Numbered from the stretch's first letter, positions 1 through 10,995 are shown. The stretch is 64,000 nt of DNA from Gracilaria gracilis (GCA_030374805.1 JARGSG010000212.1:1-64000); one strand, 5' to 3'. Notes: generated from the letters alone by a model not told the origin. Program-made: numbers and translations.

Positions 1-1050
1 CTATCTCAGAGTGCTGAACCACGTGCTACACGGGATAGTAACAGGACAACTGTACTGAACCAGCCCTCTTGGGCCCCCGGTACCCCGAAGTTGCCACTCC
101 CTGGGCACGCCCAAGCGGACTCGTCAGTTGACGCCCCCGCAGCGCGGAACAGCACCGAATACGTTCAGCCCATGCCGGTGAAGCCGTTTTCTACAGCGGG
201 TAAAGCACCCGGAGACCGGAGCCCCGCGCACGATACTGGCACACCGCCCGAGGTGCAGGTGGGCTCGCACGTACAGGACGGAGAGGTTACGTCAGCAACG
301 CAAGAGCCAACCATACCCGAGGCGTTTCACACCGTCGATACGTTGCCAGATGTCCCGCAGGGAAGCCCCACCCATGTCACACGGAGCAGAGTTGTGCAAC
401 ATGAACGCTCAACCGAAGGCCCGAGCTCGCAAGTTACTGCGCCAACTTCTGTAAACAAGGAGGTGGAACACGCCACGGCGCAGGGCACACACAGCCAACC
501 GTTGCCATCGTCACGTGCACGCACGGCGAGGCCGGTCGGAGCTCGCCAACGGCAAACTTTGCCGCGTCAGCTGGATACGCCACCACCGTCGGAACGGCCG
601 CCACCACGCAAGCTCGGGGTACGCCCACCAGGCACCCCCGCAGGAGAAGGGGCTACACCGACATGCGGGAACATGATTCACGGCACCGCGAGGCGCTTGA
701 CCGTTAACCGGACCGTGGGAAACCACCGCGCGAGCGAGACTGAAAACACCACTCGGTATCACCGGAACGCACCTACTGCCGATGGAGAGACCTCTTAGCC
801 GCCCACTGATGTCGTGACAACACGGCAAGCCCGGTAAGTCTTCCGAAAGATGTTTATAGTTGACCACATCGTGGAGCATTCTTACCGCCCGATGAGGTAC
901 ATACAGTCTCTCATCCGTGGGTACGGCTTTCCATCCGAGGCTGACTCGTACGAGCCCATTGAGCATCTCCCACGATCTAAAGCGGTGCAGTACTATCGCC
1001 GTACTCTCACGAGTCTCTCAGCTACGATCGACAACGCCCAAGTAGGATAG
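1..1050 (+). pseudogene. 3' end of a Ty3/gypsy-type pol with chromodomain (partial, broken)
   Basis: One reading frame is open from the left edge to a TAG at 796-798, passes a second stop (TAA at 838-840), and then continues in the same frame to 1050. The first 265 codons are a low-complexity Pro/Thr/Ala-rich linker. The stretch from 850 reads as a chromodomain: an initial VDHIVEH, then YIQSLIRGYG in place of the usual YLVKWKGY, then SYEPIEHLP matching WEPEENL. Chromodomains of this layout sit at the C-terminus of integrases of gypsy chromoviruses, and also in a separate inverse ORF of the Chlamydomonas element REM1. The two nonsense codons indicate decay, and the upstream part lies outside the window. 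The facing minus-strand ORFs end at 1192. Purine-rich sequence at 1061-1112 could be a polypurine tract but is not proven. Confidence 0.6.
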
Positions 1051-1191
1051 TGCTCCCTGAAGGAGAGGAAGTTGAAGCAGAGCAGGAGAACTGGAAGCAA
1101 GAAGAAAAAAAACACTTTTGAAATGAAACAATACGTCTTAGACGTAAGTAGGTTTATTGGCCAGCAAGGCTAATACCTATGACACCACCGC

Positions 1192-2760
1192 TTAGCGCCA
1201 ATCATAAGGAAGAGAAGAACAGGTCCCAGCTCCCTGGTTGGAGCTACCCGGAGCACCGTCGCCACTTTCCCCATTACTGTGATTGGATCCGTCAGCAAGG
1301 CGTGCCGCAAAGGCGTCTTTCATCGCGTCAAGGTTGCCACTCGCGAAATTCGCGGACAAGCCCACTCTGTGGAGGAACTGCGCGATAATCGCGGCTTCGT
1401 TAGCACCCCCACCTGAGGGAGCCGCCGGTACCTCGATCACCTCCGGTTCGCCCGGTAGAGTTGCCACGACTGCAGCCACCCCTGATGGGTTTGGCGCAGC
1501 CGTGTTGTTCGTCACCGGCGCCGCGGCGTCGTTCGACCCGTTAGTCGCCACCGTAGCGGAAGGCTAGACCTCCATGACCTCGTCACTCGACTCAATGTCG
1601 GGCTCGTCGTCCATCATCTGGTCGTCGTCACCGCCGTAGACGTGGTAGAAGTCGTCCGCGTCGACGACGCCAACTGGATGCCCGTAAGGGATATATCTTG
1701 GAGCCATCCGGAGCACTGTCGCCTCAGTAGCGGTTATCTCTTGCACCTCCCACGGGTTGAAGAAGATGAAGTCACCCGCCAATGGCATGTGTCGGTTCGG
1801 AGACCGGTCGAAACCCCCATCCTCATGGGCCCGTCTGCTTTGAGCGAAGGTCACACCAGCCCAATCCACACGGTCGATCACATCGAGCAAACCACGAACT
1901 TCTTCGGCGTTTTTTCACCTCCAAGAGCGATTCGTAGGTCAAGTTCCCGGATTGCCGCGCGCAGGCGCGGCGGGATATACCACAGTCGATACTGGTCGTA
2001 AGCCTCCCGTAGGAGAAAGGCCGCTGTGCGGAGTGCCCATTCGGTGAGCACCACGGACCACAGTCCGGAATAGGATATTCGATGAGGTAGGAGCCGAGGT
2101 AGGAAATGACATGGGGGAACTCAACGTAGCACCCCTGGAATACTTCAACCGCGGCCCACCATGTCGGAATGGAAACGTAACGGCTCTGCCGGCGGTTATG
2201 GCGGATGCGATTAATCTCCGTATTCTGATACGGGACGAGAAACCCGAATCGGGAACGTGCGCGGCGCTCATCGCAGATGAAGTTCTGCAACCACCGCGAA
2301 CGGGATTCCCGGCGAAGATATCGGAACTCCGCTCGGAGTATGGGATAGATCCAACACACCGCCGCTTGGCGTACAGTAGGTCTTCTTCGCCAAGAGTATG
2401 GTTCGATTCCCGCCAGGCGGTCGCAATACGAAATCTTGCCTTGCGTACGGTACAACCGGAAATCGAAGCTGAGGGTATCAGGGATTGGGAACTCGAAGCT
2501 CGGCCGGCCTTGCCGAGCATAGCCAAGACGGACCAATGCCACCTGAGCGGAAGCCAGAGATTTGCCAGAGCGCCTCAGCACCGCGTTGGGCGGAACGGCG
2601 ATGCGTCGTCGTCAATCCCACGAGGTGGTGACAACCCACGGTAGGTTACCGGGAAGGCGACCATTTCCGTCGACATATGACGCGATGAGTGTCTCGTTAA
2701 AAACGGCTGTTGGGTTGAACCACGGAGCGTTTCGAAACGCTTCCGCGTTGAGACGTGGGT
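1192..2760 (-). pseudogene. Unidentified LTR-element protein, frameshifted
   Basis: Minus-strand reading gives a protein-like sequence broken by several frame changes. A segment rich in aromatic and basic residues (about 2581-2040) is followed, after frame changes, by a segment at 1564-1890 ending in an acidic tail (GGDDDQMMDDEPDIESSDE). A single in-frame TAG (1564-1566) separates this from an Ala/Asn/Gly-rich C-terminal part ending at 1192. It lies downstream, in the same direction, of the gag-like N-terminus next to the LTR at 3211-4062, so it probably belongs to that element. I recognise no domain. It is convergent with the chromodomain ORF at 1-1050. Coding nature is inferred from long open stretches and composition only. 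Confidence 0.35.
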
Positions 2761-3210
2761 TCACCCCGACCAGTTCGTCGCGACCAGTTGGTCGCAGGTC
2801 GGCCACGGCATCGCTTGCATGAAATGCCCCTGAGGCACCTGTACAACAGGTTGAATTTGTCCGCCGCCAACGTTATTCGACTGAGATGCGCCCGAGGCAT
2901 TGCCACTCTGCGAAAGAGGAGCTGAGCGGAAACCCGTGAAGAATCCCTGGCTAGGTTTCTGACCTCTCATTGCGCGTGGAACCCGAGGAGTCGGAAGGGG
3001 GTTGATTCGATGGAGCTCGAGAGCGAGAGGAGAGCTGTTGGGAACAGTAGAAGTCGTCGCAAGAGCAAGTGAAGTATTGAGAAGTTGTGCGCGTTGGTCT
3101 TCGCAAGGCGAGAGAGGGATTCCGAGGTACTCGTGATTGCGCTTTTACGCCCGACGTTTGGAGCTCGACCTGCCATAGCAGCGTTGTTTTCGCTCCTAAG
3201 GAGGGGGATA
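2761..3210 (-). pseudogene. Gag N-terminal region of LTR element 1 (broken)
   Basis: The reading frame begins right at the LTR boundary and switches frame at least once. It has a Pro/Ser/Thr-rich leader and then a short conserved block, GFFTGFRSAP, followed by Ser/Gly/Asn/Gln-rich sequence. The same order (leader, then GGFTGFRSVP, then Gly/Gln-rich) occurs in the gag of the second element at 4892-5439, which shows that both come from one retrotransposon superfamily and that the minus strand is the sense strand. The frame ends at 2761 and a plausible continuation is in another frame (2612-2806). Confidence 0.45.
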
Positions 3211-4062
3211 TGAAGGACAACAATCGTAAGAGGAGGGTTTGAGGACTTAATGAATTTTCCGCATTGATGCGTAGAGTCGATATATGAGCTGTACCGCCGC
3301 TGGCGGGGTGTTGCGCTCAGACGGTTTTTGAGGTTGTACACGTGGGATGCACGGTCTGAGCTATCGCCCAGCAAGCGTGACAAGAACACTTGTTGCACGG
3401 ATACCCAGGAGGCCATGCCACCAGCATTGTTGTATTTACTAGATATATTTGGTACTTTATTTGGCCAGCGCACCCACTGTCAGGGGCCGCGCCGAGCCCA
3501 CTACTTAGTAGGTTGAGCTATATTCTCTCAGTAAATCACCCTTGTCAAGCAAGGGCTTCCTGGCTCTAACTTTCACGCCTTTGCGGACTGTTCACCTCCA
3601 AATGGAGTGACAACCGCGTTTTTTACGTATAGTTACCCACCCTTGTGGCGCTTAGAGTATTACCACTGCGTGTGTGTGTCGTCCCGACTGCTGTCGTATA
3701 CTCGCCCCAGTATTGAGTTTCGTTTGAGTGTTGCGCACCTATCCTAACTTTTGTGAACCCCTTTGCCCGTTTTTGAGTTTTTTCTACTGCCCACTTTCAC
3801 GTGGCTCACCGTCCGACATCGTGTCGTCGCCGTTCCACTCTTACGAGGCTCAGTCTTGAGACCGCTCTTCGCACGTGTCCCTTTACGGTACAAGGTCCGC
3901 ACTGTACACTCTTACGCTCGTCGTGACGGTTTGACCTTGGTTTACACTCGGTTAGTCGTGTCATTACCGAAGTGCTCCGTTCGCTGTGCTACCTCCCCGA
4001 AAGAAATATCCCGAATATCTTCTTGGCTGTTTCGCTTTTCCGGCCAAAGGCGTTGCACTACA
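3211..4062 (-). repeat. LTR of element 1 (852 bp)
   Basis: It starts TGAAGGACAACA and ends GCACTACA (TG...CA) as written on the plus strand. It is clearly related along its length to the solo LTR at 14363-15215, read in the opposite direction, and more distantly to the LTR at 5440-6210. It is directly preceded on the plus strand by a purine run (3198-3210, AAGGAGGGGGATA). That run would be a polypurine tract if the element ran on the plus strand, but the adjacent gag ORFs are on the minus strand, so sense is taken as minus. Its outer end interrupts the protease part of the second gag at 4063. Confidence 0.7.
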
Positions 4063-5439
4063 ATGTTAGCTGGCACTCCCTGGTCCGCAGTTACCTCGGC
4101 TTCCAGTTTTCCTTCACAGCATAAGGCATCAAAAATTGTAAAGGAACGCTGTTCATCAGAAGAATTATTCTCTTTAACTATCTTTTTCACAGACCTGTCA
4201 TTCCTCTTCTTCTTACTCTCCATGTATGCCTTGAGGTAGTCCTCTATTTTCTTCGGTGTAGAATTAGGACACTTCCTGAAGTAGTGTCACTTTTCTCTAC
4301 ATTTTACCGTGTTGAAACAAAAAAAAACTTTGCTTCGGGGCTTTGTGGTACGATGATGATTTTCGTCATCTTCTTTGCGCTTATTCGACACATTTGGTTG
4401 AAAATTGATGGGAAGAATAGAGGCATCAAGAACGTTATTTTAATTTCGATGAACATACTTATACTTGTCGGCTTTTTTAGCCAGACATCGCACGTATGCC
4501 CAGAATTTTTTTATGAAGTTCAGCATGAGATTCGATCTGGAGTATGCTTTTTATTTGCTCTTTAAAGCGAAGGGCTTTTAATCTTTCTCGAATGTGCCTA
4601 ATGGCTACTTTAGAGTTCGTTGTTATAGCATCAGCGTATCCGTTGTCTGGCAAAGCATTGCGGTATTTGAAAACTAGGTTGTACACACGACCTTCTGCAT
4701 CATCAATTTCCACGTCTATCTTCACATCCTTGATGATCTTGTCCCAGTGATCTACGCGAATCTTATTTTTTGCGATCTTATAATTCTCTTGCAGACAATT
4801 TTTTGATCTTGTCATCATTGACTTTCTCGACGCCATCGACGTTAAATAAACTTGCCTTCAATCATAATTTCCATCACTGTCTTCGTCACACTCATTTCCC
4901 AAGAAAATGGGGTAACCGTAAGACTTTCTTTGTTCTTCTCTGCGATTTCTTCTTCGTACCGTTTACGTTTGCGCATAAACTGTGCGATAGATGAAACATC
5001 AATTTGCTCCAATTGTGGGGTCTCAAGGCAAACAACTGTTGTCTGCTGGGCATGCGTGTCTGCTGCCAAATTGTTATTTTTTGCGTCATGGCGTTGTGTA
5101 AAGGGATCGCGACCGTCCCAGACGGGTTTCCCTGGTTCGCACCGGTCTGTTGTTTGCCTTGCGGTGAGGGCACGGAACGGAATCCGGTGAATCCCCCTGT
5201 GTAGGGTTGCTGATTGCCACTCATGGTGAGGTGGATGACGGGAGTCGAAGGAGGGAGGTAGTTGGTAACAAAGGTGTCGGGAGAAGATGCTGGAGCAATG
5301 GTAACTGCGGTTGCAGGAGTGTGCGTTGATGGAGAACTAGGAGTTGCCGGTGAGCCGGGAGAGGGCGTGCTTTTATCCTCCATGGTTGCCGCCGTCATTT
5401 CCATCTGTGAGGTGATACTTCCGCCTAAGGAGGGGGATA
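4063..5439 (-). pseudogene. Gag-protease fragment of LTR element 2
   Basis: Read on the minus strand from 5439, it has a Ser/Thr/Pro-rich leader, the GGFTGFRSVP block, and after a frame change a region (4842-5030) of the form LETPQLEQIDVSSIAQF typical of gypsy-like gag. A helical stretch (4477-4836) follows. Near 4290 there is a degraded zinc knuckle: KCREK, an in-frame stop, then HYFRKC, with the first Cys replaced. Near 4110 a protease-like start (VTADQGVPAN) appears. The sequence then runs directly into the LTR of element 1, so it looks cut by insertion. At least two stops and one frameshift make it a pseudogene. Confidence 0.55.
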
Positions 5440-6210
5440 TGTAGGGCAATGCCCTCTGATTGAGGTTTCTGGCTACTTAGTCATATTCCGACATGTCGGA
5501 CGGGTGTTCTTAATAGGAGTATATGAATAGTAACAACCACTGTAGTAGAAAGGACACGTGGGACACGGTTGAGCCGGGAGGTTGGCCACGCACACGTGGG
5601 ACGGGCGCCACGGCGCGTGGGTAATTACCACTGTGCGTGCGCCTAATTTAGTTAGTTTATTTAATTACTTGTTGGCGCGAGCTCGCTACTTAGCATGGAG
5701 GCGACCTCGCCGCCATGCACAGTAAAGTTCCCCAACCAGGGTTGGCTCTATACTTCTTCGCCTTCGGCGGTCATCGACTTCTTCCAGGAGAGAGGCTCCG
5801 TTGCCTACGGGTAGTGTATCCTCCCTGCGTCACCTAACAGGTCCCATTCGTGGGAGTGTTTTCCGCTTGTGTCGCCTTCGACCCTGTACAGGGATAACCC
5901 CGGTGTTTACCGTAGCCTTTTTGCCCTTTCCTCCTCTTCCTTCTCTCCATCCCCGGCTCTCGCAGATTCCTTTTCTCTTTTTCCACCTCCGTGGACCCGT
6001 GCCTCTCTCGAGGACCCGTTCACCCACACACGTGGTGCCAACACCGATTCTTGCTCAACTCTCTACGCCCGTCGTGACGGCTTGGCCTCGGCTTACACCC
6101 GACTTCGTCGTGCCTTGCCAGAGAGGCTCTGTCTGCTGACTACCCTCCAACGGAGGAAGATCTCGGACGTCTTCGTGGTGTCTTTCCGCCTCCGGCGTTG
6201 CACTAAAACA
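5440..6210 (-). repeat. LTR of element 2 (771 bp)
   Basis: It begins TGTAGGGCAATG and ends GTTGCACTAAAACA on the plus strand. Its right half (about 5990-6200) aligns well with the equivalent part of the LTR at 3211-4062, while the left part is much more diverged. The two are therefore subfamily members and not the paired LTRs of one element. It is flanked on the left by the same purine run (5427-5439) and on the right by coding sequence of a copia element, into which this element appears to have inserted. Confidence 0.65.
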
Positions 6211-6417
6211 ATCATGCGGTCAAAAGAATATCTTGGAATGAGGAGAGTCAGGCATATCGATATTAGATACAACCATGTTTTGGACGCTGTCAGGAATGGG
6301 TTGGTTGACAATGTGTTCGTCTCTCCCAAGAAGAACGATTTTGACTTGATGACAAAATCGCTTACTGGAAATCTCTTCATTGTTCACGGCAATGCACTCT
6401 ATGTGGCTGCCTTCTAA
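6211..6417 (+). pseudogene. Copia RNase H C-terminal stub
   Basis: About 68 codons that start inside a domain and end at a TAA at 6415-6417. The pattern RHIDIRYNHVLDAVRNG, followed by DLMTKSLTG, is the conserved C-terminal end of Ty1/copia RNase H (family form KHIDIRYHFVR...VENG...ADLLTKPL). The upstream copia polyprotein is missing because the LTR at 5440-6210 abuts it. The stub is followed by a polypurine tract and an LTR start, exactly as expected for a copia 3' end. Confidence 0.75.
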
Positions 6418-6418
6418 G

Positions 6419-6560
6419 GTCGAGGGGGGTGTTAGCATTGCGACCTCTCACAGATTACTTTTATTGATTGGTATCGACTATGTGTATGGTCGTATCTTGA
6501 ATACTTGAACTCACGACCATTCGTTTCTACTTTACTGTACATCTTTGTTCCATATAAACA
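6419..6560 (+). repeat. Polypurine tract and start of a copia 3' LTR
   Basis: The tract GTCGAGGGGGG (6419-6429) is followed at once by TGTTAGCATTG, a common copia LTR start. The LTR must continue to the right, but no partner LTR is in the window, so I cannot place its right end; 6560 is only a lower bound. Confidence 0.55.
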
Positions 6561-7167
6561 TCTCAAGGTGAGAGTCTTCCGACCCTCAACTCTGAGACAA
6601 CTTCCTTGTCGTATTCACGCTTTCTCTCTGATAGGTTAATATCGTAGTTTGCTGAGTACCATGTGACTGAAATGGCTGATTGGCTCGAGAAGGCCGTGAA
6701 TACTGACCTTGGAGGTTGAGAAATCCGCAGAAGAATGACGGAATTATCGCTTTTTGACAAATGAACTCGAGGTCATTTGTTTCTTACGTAGATGCTTTTA
6801 ATATTCAGGCACAGTTGTCCAGAAAAGTGCATTACTTTGCAGCATATTATTACAACTGTCATTCGCGGACAACCTTCCCGTAGGTTGCAAATGCTTTTCT
6901 TTCAATTTTTAACCCATCTGTAAGTCATCAGTGATAACTGAGGTGTAACTGATGACTAGAGATGACTAACAAAATATGCCAAAAGTATTATGACGTAGTC
7001 TTGATCAAGTTCTGGACTTCATCCGTTGACAAGGGACACACACAATCTATAATACAATAGAGAGTTTACGCAAGAGCAATTCTCGTACAAATAAGATTGA
7101 CAGAAGTGACAGGGTGCCAAGCTGTCCTTCGTGGCTACGAAGTGTACGAGAATCGCATACGAGTTCT

Positions 7168-7189
7168 CGTAGGAACCTCGATTCCTACG
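7168..7189. repeat. Hairpin, 8-bp perfect stem
   Basis: CGTAGGAA (7168-7175), a loop CCTCGA, then TTCCTACG (7182-7189). The pairing can be extended outward imperfectly by the CGAGTT / AACTCTCG flanks. The surrounding 80 bases are rich in short CTCGTA / TACGAG inverted words. Confidence 0.7.
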
Positions 7190-7846
7190 AAACTCTCGTG
7201 GTGCAACTCTGATATTGCTATTTCATAAGTTTTGCCTCAGTTACTTTAAATTTAAAACAAGGGTCACAATAACAAATGCTTTTAGCTTAAAGACTAAAGG
7301 GAAAATTCTACAGCACTAGGTTTTTACAACTTGCAACTCGACATTCTATAGCAAGAGTAAAACGAAGTAGAACTACACGTCGCAACTTCTACACAAAAAT
7401 AAGAACATTGTTCTCCGGGGATTATATTAAGGTATTTAACAAAGCGAGACAGCAGCTCTTTCAAATGTTTTACAATTTCATAAAACTATGACTACCATAA
7501 ACAATTAGCCAAAGCAGACCCCAAACATCTTAATCTGAAATTGATAATCAATTGCCTTAGACAAAGAATTGAGCAACCGCGAATCAACCCAGTATTGATA
7601 CTTTTCTTGAAGAATAATAATTCTTCTCACAAGTAGCGGGTAAATTTAAAACGTTTTTATTCCCAAATGTATTATAAAATTACGGATTGAAAAGCAGTTC
7701 AACGGAAAACACTATTAGAGAAACGTAACATGCAATGTTAATGTGCGACTTTGCGTATTTCATATTGAGTACAATGCAGAAGTTAGTATCAAAGGTTCAT
7801 TTGGACGCAAATTATTATTAAACGCGGAAATAAATAGATTGCGTAG

Positions 7847-8116
7847 TGTCAAGAAGCTCTTCTTAAGACCGAAAGGGAGAAATATTTATTCTTAAAAGAG
7901 GTTTCTAGTTCTGAGCTTATTTTCTTTCCTGTAACTGAAGAATTTAACTTTGTTCGGTGCAGAGCGGCTGCCGGTAAAAGAAGTGTATTTCTAACACTCC
8001 AAGCACGCTATTATTGCATGGCTCTTATGGATTGCAAGAAAATTTTTCACAGCTTCTCCTTAGAAAAGATGCATCACTATTTTTTTAAGAGTCCGAATGG
8101 CCAGATTCTCTCTTGA
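7847..8116 (+). other. Open frame of 89 codons, no clear start
   Basis: Open between TAG (7844-7846) and TGA (8114-8116). The translation is Phe/Lys-rich with blocks such as EFNFVRCRAAAGKR and MHHYFFKSPNG, and it looks more protein-like than chance in such AT-rich DNA. The first ATG comes only after two thirds of the frame. No family is recognised. It could be a leftover exon. Confidence 0.2.
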
Positions 8117-8261
8117 TGTCTTGGTGACAATAAAAGATGGGAGCATATTAGTAAGGATAAAACTCATGGGACAGAAAGTAATATAGCTTTGCTTCCTTGC
8201 ATTGCTGCCAATATGAATGTTCATTAATTAACATAAAATTAATAACATGTTTCTCCATGGT

Positions 8262-8290
8262 AAAACCGTTTGATTTAAGTAAACGGTTTT
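8262..8290. repeat. Hairpin, 10-bp perfect stem
   Basis: AAAACCGTTT (8262-8271), a 9-base loop, then AAACGGTTTT (8281-8290). It ends in a T-rich tail and resembles an organellar or bacterial 3'-end stem-loop, but no gene lies upstream on the plus strand. Confidence 0.7.
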
Positions 8291-8467
8291 CCTTGTATTT
8301 GATCATTTTTGGTTTCTACTTGTCTATTTAAATATGATTCTTGTACATTAGATTAATTGCTTAAGAATAAGGTAAGTCGTTGTGGATAATTTAGTGATCT
8401 GCTATCACAAACTCCAGAATTTTGGATCGTACCGCCTGTGATATTTTTTTTGTGGTTGTGATTTTAG

Positions 8468-9048
8468 TCAATTTTGTGGCGCATATAAAGTGTCCTTGCT
8501 CTTAAATAATGTTGAAAGCGATTTCCAGAATGCTAAACAGTTACTAGTTTTGCAGTTTGCCAACTGATGCCGAGGGTTGTTGTAAATATAAATGTTGATG
8601 AGGATACAGCCCGGTAAAAAAATATTTAGTTCTAAAGGGTGCAAGTGAGACATGGGTGACTCAATGTTTTTGGCGTTAATATCCACGATACGCAGTCCAG
8701 TGTTTGCATTGTACAATCTCATATTGTTATCAATATAAAGGACAACAGAATGAATTCTGGGCCCTAATGGAAAAAAAACGTTGGACTGACCGTCTTCCCA
8801 CGTTAACTTTTTGAAAAGTTTTACAGTCAATCCCTGATACAGTGATGCTGCGCAATAAAGATATACAGCCTAAAAGGATACATCCAGTCCTTCCTATTTG
8901 CGGGTCTCTTATTGAGACGTAGAAAGCCGTTTTGTAAGGATACGGATATAGGGATTGTACTGGCAGTAGTAAATGCGCCGTGGCCCATAAAAACCTCATT
9001 CTTTGAAGGATCAGAATTCTCGACATAAAGATATGTATTCCAATCCAT
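8468..9048 (-). pseudogene. Unknown protein, one frameshift
   Basis: Read from 9048, the first frame gives 73 residues beginning MDWNTYLYVENSD. It stops at 8827-8829, where a second frame takes over (TVKLFKKLTWEDG...) and runs 120 residues to 8468. The two halves meet within a few bases, so one indel or a small unrecognised intron would join them into about 190 residues. The sequence is rich in Ile, Asn, Tyr and Leu. I recognise no domain. It lies in the AT-rich island and may share that island's origin. Confidence 0.3.
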
Positions 9049-9217
9049 CTTGAAAAGCGTTACTCATCAGTCCCATGAGCACGTTACAGATCCAGAAGAT
9101 GCTGCTTGTAACGAATAGCAACCATTTTCTGCTTACCATATAGCAGCAGGTAGAACGTAAAACTACTAGTAATCGTCAGCACCGCACGGCCCACCTCTCC
9201 GTGAACGGTTCACCACG

Positions 9218-10836
9218 ATGAAGAGACAAACCATCACTCTTTCGCAGAAACAACAAATACAGCACGAATCCAAACGCAGAAAGCAACAGAACATCGCCTG
9301 CGACCAAGATGCGATAGCCAACTGGGCACAATCATCTCTAAATCTGTCCAAACTTCCAGGACAGTCCATAATTTCCCGCATTGTCAATTCTTCCCCAATC
9401 GAAGGAAAGGTAACACACCGTGCGCCACAATGCCAAGCCCAATTCTCACATTTCGAAGGTGCTTTGCATGACTGGGTAACTGCCCAGTTTGCCTCCCGCA
9501 GGGTTATAACAGGCTCACTCATCATTGAGGTGGGGCGGAGGCTTATGAACGAAATGAATACGTCTCTGGAGCCAACAGAAAAGATAACCCTGACTTTAAG
9601 CAATGGTTGGCTCCAAAACTTTCAACGCCGTTTCAATCTTCGCAGTCTGAAGTCCTACGGAGAAAGCGGTGATGCTGATCACGTCGCTATTCCAGCACAT
9701 CTTGAGAACATACGGGCGAAAGTGATGCAGTACGCAATCGATGACAGGTTCAATGCCGATGAGTTTGGGTTGTTCTATCGCATGGCACCCGATCGCACTA
9801 TTGCCGCGAAGAGAATGCCTGGAAGGAAGAAGGAGAAGACAAGAGTCACCTACCTGGCTTGCGCCAATGCCAGTGGTTCTGAGCGCTTTCCACTACTTTG
9901 TATTGGGAAAGCAAAGAAGCCGAGGTGTTTTAAGGGGAAGACCGGAAGTGAACTGGGATTCGATTATCATTCCAACTCAAATGCATAGATGAACTCTATT
10001 ATATCCACAGATTGGCTTAATATGTTCGCTGGTTATGTTCGAACGAACTCTGTACCCAGAAAAGTAATACTTTTCCTGGACAACGCAAGTTGTCACGGGA
10101 ACAATGAGGTTCTTCCAGTTCATGATAACCTTGTTTTACTGTCTTTGCCGCCCAACACCACATCCAAGATCTAACCTATGAATGCTGGCATAATTGCCTC
10201 TTTGAAGAAGAGGCATAGAAAGTTTCAGTACGAAAAGGTGTTGGACAACATTGACGCTAACGTTGAGAATGTCTACCATATAGGCCAATTGCGGGCTATG
10301 CAGGTGATGCAGAGAGTATGGAAGGATATACCGAACACTGTGTTTTGAAATTCTTGGTTGCACACAAAGGTAATAGGGGTGTAAAGATGACTTCTAAGAT
10401 TGGTTACACAGAGAGAACAATTGCAGAGGATTTGACTACGTTTCTTGCCCAATTGATTTGTTCTCAGAAACGTAGGACTGGGCGCATCACCGTAGAATCA
10501 TTACTCAACTTAGAAGGGAAAGATGATGGTTGTGTATTCGAACCTACGATTGAGTGCTTGGCTGGAGCTGCTGTAGAGGCGCGTCAAAGAGAGGTCAATG
10601 AGATTGAGGACATCGAGGAAGGACAGAGTCCACTGCAAGAGTTTACGTTAGATGACAAGTTACTCTCTCTGGTTGTAGCGAAGGAGGTGCTGCGCGAGCA
10701 AGGAATGGATTCTGAAGGTGTTTTTTCTTGTTAACGCCGAGCCGAGAAGAACTTGAAGCGCAAGCTGAGGCATAGTATGCGTCAGACGCAATTGACGTTC
10801 TTTTTCGATGCCAAGACAGATCGAGAGGAAGTGTAG
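9218..10836 (+). pseudogene. Pogo/Tigger-like (CENP-B/DDE_1) transposase pseudogene
   Basis: The order of blocks is that of Tc1/mariner pogo-group transposases. There is a basic N-terminal helix-turn-helix start, a CENP-B-type second DNA-binding domain (about residues 75-150, with NGWLQNFQRRFNL), and then a DDE core with NADEFGLFYRM, LFLDNASCHG and LPPNTTSKI..PMNAGIIASLKKR. The second block carries the catalytic Asp. The third conserved acidic residue (normally P-x-D-A-G) is Asn here. One frame carries stops at 9986-9988 and 10172-10174, and another frame (10318-10836, stop at 10734) takes over after about 10,340. The element is dead. I could not find convincing terminal inverted repeats by eye. 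Confidence 0.75.
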
Positions 10837-10995
10837 AAGGGACTGGAATGTAGTCCTGTGTTGCAACTACTTGTTCGTCAGCTATCTCTTTTAAGAGATA
10901 AACGGTCTACAAGGATACTGTGGAGATAAACGCTTCGCATGCCTCTATCGAGAATTGATTGTATTATGTTTGGGAGAAGTATTGTCCAATATAGG

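Larger units (their letters stand above)
6561..9217. other. AT-rich stretch without an intact gene
   Basis: Base composition drops visibly compared with both sides, with many A and T runs. It holds the rest of the copia LTR, two hairpins (7168-7189 and 8262-8290), one open frame without an early ATG (7847-8116) and a frameshifted minus-strand frame (8468-9048), listed separately. No RNA gene or known domain is recognised. It could be a decayed insertion of AT-rich foreign, plasmid or organellar DNA; the sequence alone does not decide. Confidence 0.5.

Noticed and set aside
5830..6139. Overlapping frames inside the LTR at 5440-6210
   Set aside because: The frame that runs through the LTR into the copia stub joins two elements by accident; the LTR part is noncoding.
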